DNA of 7,950 nucleotides from Sporosarcina sp. (GTDB taxonomy: Bacteria; Bacillota; Bacilli; Bacillales_A; Planococcaceae). This document shows positions 1 through 5,771 of the stretch, in pieces (the first letter of the stretch is position 1; every line of letters starts with the position of its first letter). The notes under the pieces were generated by a model. That model did no database searches and was not told the DNA's origin. It saw only the letters and a program-made list of their open reading frames with translations. Position numbers and translations under genes: made by a program. The stretch is taken from positions 1 through 7,950 of the forward strand of contig JARIDM010000239.1 of the NCBI GenBank assembly GCA_029263945.1. The letters run 5' to 3'.

Positions 1-140
1 GAGACTTCCATGTCTAACATCGAGCCATATTCTTTATCCATTTTATTAATCGAAAACAATGCTGAAAAACCAACGATGACTAATAAAATTAGTACCGATA
101 TAAAGCCGGCCCATAACTTTTTCCCTACTGTAAACTTCAT
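1..140 (-). CDS. Methyl-accepting chemotaxis protein, N-terminal fragment (runs off left edge)
   Basis: Reverse-strand translation from the ATG at 138-140 gives 46 codons starting MKFTVGKKLWAGF and ending KEYGSMLDMEV at the window edge. It lines up without gaps with the starts of the two complete chemoreceptors in this window: shared MK-x-TV, a K at residue 8, G12, S30, and EY at residues 37-38. Residues 12-31 are a hydrophobic transmembrane helix preceded by lysines, so the N terminus is cytoplasmic and the sensor domain begins near residue 32. A strong ribosome site, GGAGG at 149-153, lies 8 bases upstream. The sensor and signalling domains lie outside the window, so only family membership can be claimed. 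It is probably a third, more distant paralogue of the same receptor family. Confidence 0.85.
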   Translation of the reverse strand, partial: MKFTVGKKLWAGFISVLILLVIVGFSALFSINKMDKEYGSMLDMEV

Positions 141-174
141 TAAAAAAACCTCCATGTTTCTTTTCCATCACTTT

Positions 175-203
175 ACTATACCTTATAGACCATAAGATGA
201 CTA
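175..203 (-). promoter_or_regulatory. Possible sigma-A-type promoter for the left-edge chemoreceptor
   Basis: On the minus strand TATAGT (175-180) could be a -10 box, with TAGTCA (198-203, four of six consensus bases) 17 bases upstream as a weak -35. Transcription would start near 168, leaving a leader of about 28 bases that contains the GGAGG site. An overlapping alternative -10 is TATAAG at 182-187. No sigma-D motility promoter was found here. Confidence 0.3.
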
Positions 204-267
204 GTCTAAAATGTTCATCTTTAAAAGTTTCAATAGTTCACTTTATTTCAAGTTATCCCATTATCTA

Positions 268-296
268 TTGAAATAATATGTTAGAATAATTCTAAA
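268..296 (+). promoter_or_regulatory. Possible promoter overlapped by the PerR-like palindrome
   Basis: TTGAAA (268-273), 17 bases, then TCTAAA (291-296) matches a sigma-A promoter at five of six and four of six positions. The palindrome at 281-295 fills most of the spacer and enters the -10 box, the usual geometry for repression. It points toward the GNAT gene but lies well upstream of the better promoter at 366-374, so it may be unused. Confidence 0.25.
281..295. promoter_or_regulatory. Perfect 7-1-7 palindrome resembling a PerR/Fur-family operator
   Basis: TTAGAATAATTCTAA is a perfect inverted repeat with 7-base arms and a single central base. Compared with the known Bacillus boxes for the Fur family (all 7-1-7), it matches the PerR consensus TTATAATnATTATAA at all but one position per arm, and fits the Fur box less well. 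It lies between the divergent chemoreceptor (start 140) and GNAT gene (start 407) and could affect either. The regulator is inferred from similarity only; AT-rich DNA yields some palindromes by chance. Confidence 0.45.
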
Positions 297-365
297 GTAG
301 ATTCAATCAACTTTGGCATAGTGTTTTATAAAATTAACCCAGACTAAGAATACACACCAAAAAGG

Positions 366-374
366 TGCTATACT
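366..374 (+). promoter_or_regulatory. Extended -10 promoter of the GNAT gene
   Basis: TGCTATACT is a TGn extension followed by a -10 box one base from consensus. No good -35 is present 16-18 bases upstream, as is common for extended -10 promoters. Transcription would start near 381, giving a leader of about 26 bases that carries the AAAGGAG ribosome site at 392-398. A short hairpin, CACC-AAAAA-GGTG (355-367), overlaps the TG element and could be a small operator. Confidence 0.55.
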
Positions 375-406
375 AAAACAAATCAATTTAGAAAGGAGAC
401 CTATAA

Positions 407-808
407 ATGAACATTCACTACACATTTACAGTTGAAAAAATTACGACGGAGAATCTAACCTCACTCTTTTCATCAGTTGCGTGGGATTCCGCTAAATTTC
501 CAGATAAGTTATACGAGGCAATCCTTAATTCTCATCGCGTTGTGACTGCTTGGGACGGGGATAAACTTGTAGGTCTAGCAAATGCCTTATCAGACGGTGT
601 TATGACTGCCTATTTCCACTATGTTGTTACAGACCCAGTTTATCAAGGGCGGGGTATAGGTAAAGAGATGATGAATCGAATGTTGAATTGTTATGAGGGT
701 TACTATACTAAAGTACTTATTTCCTATCCAAATGCAATTTCATTTTACAAAAGACTGGGATTTGAAGCGGATAATAAATCTCTGCCCATGTACCTATTTA
801 AAGACTAG
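407..808 (+). CDS. GNAT-family N-acetyltransferase
   Basis: This 133-residue single-domain protein has the length and motif order of a small soluble Gcn5-related N-acetyltransferase, which moves an acetyl group from acetyl-CoA to an amine. Residues 72-78 (YVVTDPV) form the beta strand leading into the acetyl-CoA pyrophosphate loop Q80-G-R-G-I-G85, the motif A signature Q/R-x-x-G-x-G/A. Residues 111-120 (ISFYKRLGFE) are the typical C-terminal motif B, with the FY-x-x-x-GF pattern that contacts CoA. Strand-forming VVTAWDGDKLVGLA (46-59) is the usual N-terminal hairpin. The start is supported by AAAGGAG ending 8 bases before the ATG. The gene stands alone, with its own promoter upstream and a strong hairpin just after the stop. 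The acceptor substrate cannot be deduced: small-molecule, antibiotic and protein-acetylating members look alike at this level. Confidence 0.9.
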   Translation: MNIHYTFTVEKITTENLTSLFSSVAWDSAKFPDKLYEAILNSHRVVTAWDGDKLVGLANALSDGVMTAYFHYVVTDPVYQGRGIGKEMMNRMLNCYEGYYTKVLISYPNAISFYKRLGFEADNKSLPMYLFKD

Positions 809-809
809 T

Positions 810-853
810 AAAGACCTTTTGTTTAGGTTATCACACTAAACAAAAGGTCTTTT
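810..853 (+). terminator. Perfect 17-bp hairpin terminator between convergent genes
   Basis: The left arm AAAGACCTTTTGTTTAG (810-826) and right arm CTAAACAAAAGGTCTTT (836-852) are exact reverse complements around a 9-base loop. The hairpin begins one base after the GNAT stop codon and ends in TTTT on the plus strand. The minus-strand tail is shorter (TTT), but the stem could also stop transcripts arriving from the FAD oxidoreductase gene ending at 964. Confidence 0.8.
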
Positions 854-883
854 ACACGTTATTATCTTGTCATCCATTGAATT

Positions 884-914
884 TGATAGTTGTCTATAAC
901 GAGACATTTTATCA
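884..914. other. Interrupted hairpin in the convergent intergenic region
   Basis: TGATA (884-888) pairs with TATCA (910-914), and TGTCT (891-895) pairs with AGACA (902-906), forming a two-part stem with a 2/3-base internal loop and a 6-base terminal loop. It lies downstream of the minus-strand operon and has no U-tract in either direction. It may be a transcript 3' end structure or chance. Nothing else is visible between 854 and 963. Confidence 0.2.
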
Positions 915-963
915 CTATAGTAGCCTAAGGTCATGATAATGTAGACTTGAATAAAAAAGATAA

Positions 964-2091
964 CTACAGAATGGCTTCGCCCACATTATATAAAGCCAAA
1001 TCAATCTCCAACATTTCACCTAGTGCTAGTTTTGCCAATTGAGCCCCCAAATAAGGACCCACAGTTAAGCCTGATGCGCCTAACCCATTCGCAAGAAACA
1101 AGTCTTTTGTATGAGGGACCTCTCCAATAATCGGTAGAAAGCCTGGCGTGAAAGGTCTAAAACCAACACGAACTTCTTTAAAAGTACTATCCGCAAGACC
1201 TGGCGCAATCGCTAATGCCTTATCCAACACGTGATGTACTCCATTTGCTGTTACTCGTAAATCTCCTTCTACATCATCTTCATGTGTTGCCCCAACGACA
1301 ATTTGTCCTTTATCAAATGCAAGAATATACTGATTTGTTGGTGGCATGACAACTGGCCATTCGGCGGTATTTGTATCTTCCAGTTGAAGATGTATAATTT
1401 GTGCTTTCTGACCACTCACCTGTAATTCAATCCCAATCGGCGTCAATAGTTCCGCTGCCCAAGCGCCTGCGGTTACAATCACAGCATCGGCGTAATGGCT
1501 TTGGTCATTGACAGTTACGCCAGTGATTTCCGTCACATCTCCTGCTGCTTGGTAAATAAGTTCCGCTGTGCCTTCTACGAATACCGCATCATATTTCTCT
1601 GCGCTGCGCAGCAATGCATCTCTAAGTGCACGACCATTTACACGCGCTGCACCACTTACATGAACCGATGCAATATTTTCTTCTAGCGGAGGAAACAACG
1701 CCGCTGTTTCTTCTTCAGTCATCTGACGAACGTTCCCAATTTCTGGTGCTGCTTCTCTTCTTTTTAGTGCACGTTCTTGCATCTGTTGAAGCTTCTTTGC
1801 ATCTGTATGTAAACTAACGGCTCCCACCTGTTTGTAGCCAGTTTCTGTTTCTCCGTCTTTCTCCAATTGCGGAATAAGGGAATGGTAATAAGCCGCCCCT
1901 CCTTTAGCAAGGGCATACCACGCTTTGTTTCTTCGTTGCGACAACCACGGACAAATGATACCTGCCGCTGCGTCGGTTGCCTGTCCTGGATCTTTCCGGT
2001 CAACAATTGTTACCGCTGCACCTGCTTTTGCCAAATGATAAGCTGTTGAAGCACCTAAAATCCCAGCACCGATTACGATAAATTTCTTCAT
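964..2091 (-). CDS. FAD-dependent oxidoreductase of the DAO family (ThiO/DadA-like)
   Basis: This 375-residue protein has the full plan of the D-amino-acid oxidase/glycine oxidase family, which oxidises amines or amino acids to imines using FAD. The N terminus is the dinucleotide-binding fold: GAGILG at 8-13 and acidic D31 ending the second strand, where the FAD ribose is bound. A-x-D-AAAG (38-44) is the small-residue loop near the flavin. VTAGAWAAEL (206-215) is the second FAD-contact motif, and GFRPFTPGFLPIIGEVP (310-326) followed by GLGASGLTVGP (336-346) is the C-terminal FAD signature. No signal peptide is seen, so it is cytoplasmic. AGGAG at 2101-2105 lies 9 bases before the ATG. It starts 28 bases after the kinase stop and is probably the last gene of the operon. 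Glycine oxidase (ThiO), D-amino-acid dehydrogenase and sarcosine-oxidase-like roles are all possible; the substrate is not readable from sequence. Confidence 0.88.
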   Translation of the reverse strand: MKKFIVIGAGILGASTAYHLAKAGAAVTIVDRKDPGQATDAAAGIICPWLSQRRNKAWYALAKGGAAYYHSLIPQLEKDGETETGYKQVGAVSLHTDAKKLQQMQERALKRREAAPEIGNVRQMTEEETAALFPPLEENIASVHVSGAARVNGRALRDALLRSAEKYDAVFVEGTAELIYQAAGDVTEITGVTVNDQSHYADAVIVTAGAWAAELLTPIGIELQVSGQKAQIIHLQLEDTNTAEWPVVMPPTNQYILAFDKGQIVVGATHEDDVEGDLRVTANGVHHVLDKALAIAPGLADSTFKEVRVGFRPFTPGFLPIIGEVPHTKDLFLANGLGASGLTVGPYLGAQLAKLALGEMLEIDLALYNVGEAIL

Positions 2092-2119
2092 TTATTTTCT
2101 CTCCTAAACCATTGGTCTT

Positions 2120-2953
2120 TCACGACAATTTTTCTACTGTCACATGACAACCGATTTCATCATATTTCCTAAAGGCTGCATGGTAAGTCGGACCTACCCC
2201 TTGCTTAAATCCAAACGCATGTCGAATGGCGGCCGTAATAAACTTTTTTGCAAATTCGACAGCTTCTGGAACAGAACTTCCTTTCGCCAGTTCAGCTGCA
2301 ATTGCAGCTGAATATGTACACCATGCACCATTTGTGTGAATTGTATCAATTCTAGGGGCTTCCAATAAATAAAATGTCTTTCCGTCAAAAAGTACATCAG
2401 TAGCAGGTCCTTCTAAACGACCGCCTTTTACAAGCACATATTTTGGACCCATTTCATGCAATTTTACCGCTGCTTTTTTTAGTTCATCGATTGAAGTTAA
2501 TGGACCAATCCCAAGTAATTCAGATGCTTCTGGCATATTCGGTGTAATAATGGTTGCAAGTGGCAATAACGTTGATTTTAATACTTCTATGGCGCTCTCT
2601 TCTAATAAAACAGAACCAATTTTACCGACCATTACAGGATCCACAACAATATTTTCTACCTGAGCATCCGTAATCCATTCAGCCGTTTTCGTGATGATTT
2701 CTTCTGTGAACAACATTCCTGTTTTAATCGTATCTGCTCCGATATCACGCAACGCCGTATGAACTTGGGCTTCAATGGCGTCAATTGACTGTGGGAAAAT
2801 CCTTTGACCCGTTCTTGGATTTTCAGCAACAATGGCGGTGACCGCCGTCATACCAAACACACCTAATTCCTGAAATGTTTTTAAATCCGCTTGTATCCCA
2901 GCCCCTCCCCTAGCTGCAGAACCAGCAATTGACAAAGCACGACTCATTTTCAT
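2120..2953 (-). CDS. pdxK: PdxK/ThiD-family vitamin kinase with unusual active-site residues
   Basis: This 277-residue protein belongs to the ribokinase-fold ThiD/PdxK family, which phosphorylates hydroxymethylpyrimidine (thiamine pathway) or pyridoxal/pyridoxine (B6 salvage) with ATP. Visible family blocks are GGAGIQADLKTFQELGV (16-32), KTGML (77-81), DPVM (105-108), TPN-x-PEA (137-143), VKGG (175-178), C212, and VGPTYHA at 253-259. A glutamate (E44, in VAENP) occupies the place of the substrate-binding Gln of true ThiD (VAQNT). This, plus a C-terminal tail like that of Gram-positive PdxK, favours PdxK. Two motifs are altered: GSAARGG where GSD-x-SGG is usual (11-17), and NGAWC where HG(A/T)GC is usual (208-212). 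The catalytic Cys remains, but the anion-hole Gly is Trp. The start was placed at 2953 because AAAGGA (2963-2968) lies 9 bases upstream; the ATG at 2971 has no ribosome site. Family is clear; substrate and activity are uncertain. Confidence 0.85.
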   Translation of the reverse strand: MKMSRALSIAGSAARGGAGIQADLKTFQELGVFGMTAVTAIVAENPRTGQRIFPQSIDAIEAQVHTALRDIGADTIKTGMLFTEEIITKTAEWITDAQVENIVVDPVMVGKIGSVLLEESAIEVLKSTLLPLATIITPNMPEASELLGIGPLTSIDELKKAAVKLHEMGPKYVLVKGGRLEGPATDVLFDGKTFYLLEAPRIDTIHTNGAWCTYSAAIAAELAKGSSVPEAVEFAKKFITAAIRHAFGFKQGVGPTYHAAFRKYDEIGCHVTVEKLS

Positions 2954-2962
2954 AGTCTCAAA

Positions 2963-2968
2963 TCCTTT
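2963..2968 (-). promoter_or_regulatory. Ribosome binding site that decides the kinase start
   Basis: Minus-strand AAAGGA sits 9 bases before the ATG at 2951-2953. It falls inside the longer reading frame starting at 2971, whose own ATG is preceded by AT-rich sequence without any purine-rich site. Family members also begin only a few residues before the (A/S)L-x-IAGS strand, which supports the shorter form. Confidence 0.65.
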
Positions 2969-2993
2969 CATTTTCTGATCTAAATTTCACTGA

Positions 2994-3713
2994 TCATACC
3001 AACTTCTCATAATAAGCAAATAGTTTTGGGTATAATTCTTTTGCCGCTAGACCTTGTTCAGTTATAACATAAATTCCTCTTTCCACACGTTCAAACCAAC
3101 CGTAATAATTTTTACTCAAAATAGCAGATGTCTTATCGCCAGTTCCCATTTCTTTTAATGCTTTTGGGGACAATTGTCCATGTCTCTTTAAACAACTCGC
3201 AATGTGAATACAACTTTCCTTATAAGCCGAGATGATTTCTGTTTGATAACTGCCACCCATATTAAAATCACCACTTCTACCTTCAATTTCTTTCATAAGA
3301 TTGCTTTTTCTTTTTTTACTTAGTTGCATGCTTTTCTTACGATCAAAAAATCCTGGTGAAATGATTATCTCAGCAAAACTTTTCTCCTCTTCAAACGTAA
3401 CAAAAATGAGCCCTAGCTCCAATCGCCTTACCAGATAAAATAAATCGCGCCATTTTTGAGAACGTAAATGCGCAGTAGGCTTTGGAATCGCAATAAAGAC
3501 TTGATCTGTTATTCTTTGTCTTTTCGTCGCTTGAATTAACAACGCCAGATTAAGCGTTAACTTTAGTTCAATGATAATCAATTCGTTTTCTTTTAACACA
3601 ACAACATCACAATCTTTAACTTCCCCGTATACTGCGTATCCTAATTCAGTAAAATACATTTTCACTGGTTCATATAGATCAACTTCATCGCGTTTTTTAC
3701 TCTTGTTAGCCAT
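2994..3713 (-). CDS. DUF2161 family protein, putative PD-(D/E)XK phosphodiesterase
   Basis: Numbered from the ATG at 3713, the 239-residue protein opens with VDLYEPVKMYFTELGY (11-26) and GEVKDCDVVVL (30-40), followed by LIIIELKLTLNLALLIQA (45-62). This matches the DUF2161 arrangement, a PD-(D/E)XK nuclease-like fold. The likely metal-site residues are E15, D36 and the E49-L-K51 pair on the next strand. TDQVFIAIP (69-77) is the following core strand. Residues 120-140 are strongly basic. The C-terminal part (about 153-232: SYQTE, LSPKALKEMG, GWFERVERGIYVIT) resembles a winged-helix DNA-binding segment. It is the first gene of the operon, 40 bases before the kinase start. A TTG at 3755, with AAAGGA 11 bases upstream, would add 14 residues. 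I preferred the ATG because the conserved region starts right after it, but its ribosome site (GGA, 3722-3724) is weak. Cellular role is unknown; nucleic-acid cleavage or repair is only inferred from the fold. Confidence 0.78.
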   Translation of the reverse strand: MANKSKKRDEVDLYEPVKMYFTELGYAVYGEVKDCDVVVLKENELIIIELKLTLNLALLIQATKRQRITDQVFIAIPKPTAHLRSQKWRDLFYLVRRLELGLIFVTFEEEKSFAEIIISPGFFDRKKSMQLSKKRKSNLMKEIEGRSGDFNMGGSYQTEIISAYKESCIHIASCLKRHGQLSPKALKEMGTGDKTSAILSKNYYGWFERVERGIYVITEQGLAAKELYPKLFAYYEKLV

Positions 3714-3772
3714 CCCATTTATCCAACCCTTTAAATTCCATCCTATTTTAGTCAAAACGACTTCTATCCTTT

Positions 3773-3778
3773 AGTATA
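3773..3778 (-). promoter_or_regulatory. Candidate -10 box of the DUF2161-kinase-oxidoreductase operon
   Basis: Minus-strand TATACT, one base from consensus, lies just downstream of the chemoreceptor terminator and upstream of the operon. No convincing -35 is seen at 16-18 bases and there is no TGn extension. If used, transcription would begin near 3766. That would exclude the AAAGGA site needed for the TTG start at 3755 and favour translation from the ATG at 3713. Confidence 0.35.
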
Positions 3779-3802
3779 GTGGACAAACGAACAAGTGGAT
3801 AG

Positions 3803-3843
3803 AAAAAAGGTGACCAATCCTTTAATCTGGATGATCACCTTTT
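3803..3843 (-). terminator. Intrinsic terminator of the first chemoreceptor gene
   Basis: Read on the minus strand, AAAAGGTGA (3843-3835) pairs with TCACCTTTT (3813-3805), followed by a T6 tract (3808-3803). An inner ATCC/GGAT pairing closes the apical loop. The hairpin begins 50 bases after the receptor stop. Its sequence is closely shared with the terminator at 5772-5813, so it belongs to the duplicated unit. Confidence 0.85.
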
Positions 3844-3892
3844 CATATTCATTTGTATATACGGTCACACGCTATCTTCAGAAGCGTTCCTC

Positions 3893-5581
3893 TTAAACAC
3901 GAAATTTCGACATGTCAGTTTGTAGTTTTTCAGATAGTTCTGCAAGCACTTGTGCACTTGAAGAAATCTCTTCGTTCGCCGCAAGTTGTTCTTCTGTTGC
4001 CGCACTTGTCGATTGAGCAGATTCCGATGAAGCTGCTGCAAAGCCTTGTATTTCTATAGAACCAGCAGCGATACTCGTCATCATTTGATTCATCTGATGA
4101 ATCGAAGCGGTAACTGTAGATACTTTGTCTTTCATGTCGTCAGTTGCGCGGTTAATTTCTTCGAAAACAGATTTTGTACGCATGGTCACTTCTAAACCAT
4201 GTCCTATGCGAATGTTGCTGTCTTTCGTACTTGTCACAGCTTCGCCAACACTACCAATCATTTGATCGATCATAACGCCAATTTCCGTAGCTGATTGTTT
4301 GGATTGTTCTGCAAGATTACGGACCTCTTCCGCGACAACCGCAAATCCTGCACCGTGTTCCCCAGCTCGAGCTGCTTCAATCGCGGCATTCAATGCCAAT
4401 AAGTTCGTTTGCTCAGAAATTGCTGTAATAAGTCCTGTTACTTTTCTAATTTCTTCCGAATGTTCGGCCATGCCGTTCATAATTGTTGCAGATTTACCAA
4501 TTTCAGCACTGATCGTCATGATTTCTTCATTGACGTCGTCCACGAGTGTCGCACCCTCAGCAACAAGTTGGTTGACACCTTCTGTTGATTCCAGCATTGC
4601 TTGATTGTCATCTGTAATTCCACCAATACCCATAGCCATTTCTCCCATTGCAGTAGCTGTCTCTTCCACAATGTTCAACTGAGATTCACTTGTCGTTAAG
4701 TTACTTTCCGCAATTTCCGCAACCATTTCTGAAGCTGCTAAACTTTCTTCAGAACTGGCAGATAATTCTTCTGCCTGAACAGCAAGCTCATTTGCAGATG
4801 AATTGGCATTTGTAATAATCATACGCAAATCTTCGGTCATGAGATTAAACGAACTCGCCATGTCGCCAATTTCATCTTTATTTCTAATAATAACTGGTTC
4901 AACTTTCAAGTTTCCTTCTGAAACCTCAGTTAAAGCAGCCGTCATTTTTCTAATTGGACTCGCAATGCTTCTAGAAACTGACGATCCTATTACTGTGCCA
5001 AATACGAGCACGATCCCAAGAAGCGTCCCTAACCAAACACGTGCGTTTTTTTGTATTTTAGCGATAGAAGCGTTTTTCTGTACAGTTTGCGCTTCTTGAT
5101 AAGCAATTAACTCACTAATCTTTTCCTCAAAGGCAGCCTGTGATTCTAGTGATGCACCCGCTGCTTTCATCAAAAGATCGTTTTGCTCTTTATTCGCATT
5201 ACTTTTAATAATTTCTACTTGTTCTATATAATTTCTACGGATTTCTATTAATTCATCTACTGTAGCGGCTTCAGTTTTAGTACGTACCAAATCTTTTAAT
5301 TGTACGATATATTGGTCGAAATCTTCATTAAGCGCATCGATGTTCTCTAAAAAACTCACTTGCTTAAAACCAAGAAAGCTTCGAACATCCCCGGAAATTT
5401 GAAACTGTATAGAGGATAATTTTTCAAGTGCTATCGTTTTCACTATTTCTTCTTCTAATAATTCTTTGTATTCTTTACCTACGTTTGATAAAGAAAAGAG
5501 TGCTGTACCACTAATGATTAGTATGAGTGCTAAGGCGACTAAATTCCCACCCAATATTTTTCTTCTAACTGTCAATTTCAT
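3893..5581 (-). CDS. Methyl-accepting chemotaxis protein, tandem paralogue A
   Basis: This is a 562-residue membrane chemoreceptor that signals ligand state to CheA through CheW. Order: short cytoplasmic MKLTVRRK; transmembrane helix about 12-31; extracellular sensor about 32-180, predicted mainly helical with no PAS- or Cache-like motif I recognise; transmembrane helix about 183-203; HAMP domain about 204-256 (NKDEIGD at 234-240); then a long coiled-coil signalling domain to the end. The signalling hairpin tip is E390-QTNLLALNAAIEAARAGE, continuing through GFAVVAEEVR to 421, the near-invariant CheA/CheW contact. There is no C-terminal CheR-docking pentapeptide, as usual in Bacillus. The longest frame would start at 5704, but GGAGG (5592-5596) 10 bases before the ATG at 5581 and exact alignment with paralogue B fix the start. 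It carries its own terminator. The ligand is unknown. Confidence 0.95.
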   Translation of the reverse strand: MKLTVRRKILGGNLVALALILIISGTALFSLSNVGKEYKELLEEEIVKTIALEKLSSIQFQISGDVRSFLGFKQVSFLENIDALNEDFDQYIVQLKDLVRTKTEAATVDELIEIRRNYIEQVEIIKSNANKEQNDLLMKAAGASLESQAAFEEKISELIAYQEAQTVQKNASIAKIQKNARVWLGTLLGIVLVFGTVIGSSVSRSIASPIRKMTAALTEVSEGNLKVEPVIIRNKDEIGDMASSFNLMTEDLRMIITNANSSANELAVQAEELSASSEESLAASEMVAEIAESNLTTSESQLNIVEETATAMGEMAMGIGGITDDNQAMLESTEGVNQLVAEGATLVDDVNEEIMTISAEIGKSATIMNGMAEHSEEIRKVTGLITAISEQTNLLALNAAIEAARAGEHGAGFAVVAEEVRNLAEQSKQSATEIGVMIDQMIGSVGEAVTSTKDSNIRIGHGLEVTMRTKSVFEEINRATDDMKDKVSTVTASIHQMNQMMTSIAAGSIEIQGFAAASSESAQSTSAATEEQLAANEEISSSAQVLAELSEKLQTDMSKFRV

Positions 5582-5591
5582 TTTTTCTGAA

Positions 5592-5596
5592 CCTCC
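5592..5596 (-). promoter_or_regulatory. Ribosome binding site fixing the start of receptor A
   Basis: Minus-strand GGAGG lies 10 bases before the ATG at 5581. It rules out the 41-residue extension of the longer frame from 5704, which contains no membrane-topology logic and covers the leader element shared with paralogue B. Confidence 0.85.
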
Positions 5597-5598
5597 AG

Positions 5599-5623
5599 TA
5601 ATTATACTTAAATAGTAGTATAC
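5599..5623 (-). promoter_or_regulatory. Conserved 5' leader element, copy A
   Basis: This 25-base block just upstream of the ribosome site matches 7570-7594 at 22 of 25 positions, much more than the DNA beyond it. It contains an inverted repeat: TATACT (5603-5608) and AGTATA (5617-5622) around an 8-base loop. It could be an operator or a leader hairpin close to the ribosome site. The embedded minus-strand TATAAT (5601-5606) is probably not a -10 box, because transcription would then start inside the ribosome site. Confidence 0.45.
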
Positions 5624-5771
5624 AGAAGTTATTGATAGGCGTATAGACTTATCCGAATTTAAACAAAATATGAGCAATAGTACCCGTTTTTCCAGAATTA
5701 TCAAAACATCGGAAGTGTCTATCTTTTACAAAACCATCTCCTTAGTACTATTAGAAACTAATGAACGGAGC

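Larger units (their letters stand above)
3803..5623 (-). repeat. Tandem duplication, copy A (terminator + receptor gene + leader element)
   Basis: This unit is collinear with 5772-7594. It includes the terminator hairpin, a 50-base 3' spacer of equal length in both copies, a 562-codon gene aligning without gaps, and the 25-base leader element at 5599-5623. The lengths are 1821 and 1823 bases. It is an old direct duplication of a whole transcription unit, not just of the coding region. Weak similarity further upstream was not counted. Confidence 0.85.

Noticed and set aside
10..195. 61-codon plus-strand frame at the left edge
   Set aside because: It is antisense to the chemoreceptor N terminus and its upstream region, with no ribosome site.
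2092..2119. TPP riboswitch or separate promoter between the kinase and flavoenzyme genes
   Set aside because: The gap is only 28 bases and holds just a ribosome site; no thi-box sequence is visible there or before the operon.
4299..4604. Open plus-strand frames opposite the receptor genes (also 4803-5099, 6269-6652 and 6773-7051)
   Set aside because: They mirror the conserved antisense coding strand, lack ribosome sites, and occur in both copies only because the receptors are duplicated.
5601..5606. Consensus TATAAT on the minus strand before receptor A (also 7572-7577 before receptor B) as a -10 box
   Set aside because: Transcription would start within the ribosome site, leaving almost no leader, and no -35 is found 16-18 bases upstream in either copy.
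5582..5704. 41-residue N-terminal extension of receptor A
   Set aside because: It lacks a ribosome site, covers the conserved non-coding leader element, and has no counterpart in paralogue B or the left-edge receptor.
5640..5740. Sigma-D (motility) promoters for the receptors, for example CCGATGT-like and GCCTATCA-like matches
   Set aside because: No TAAA box lies at the required spacing, and the matches are not shared between the two copies.
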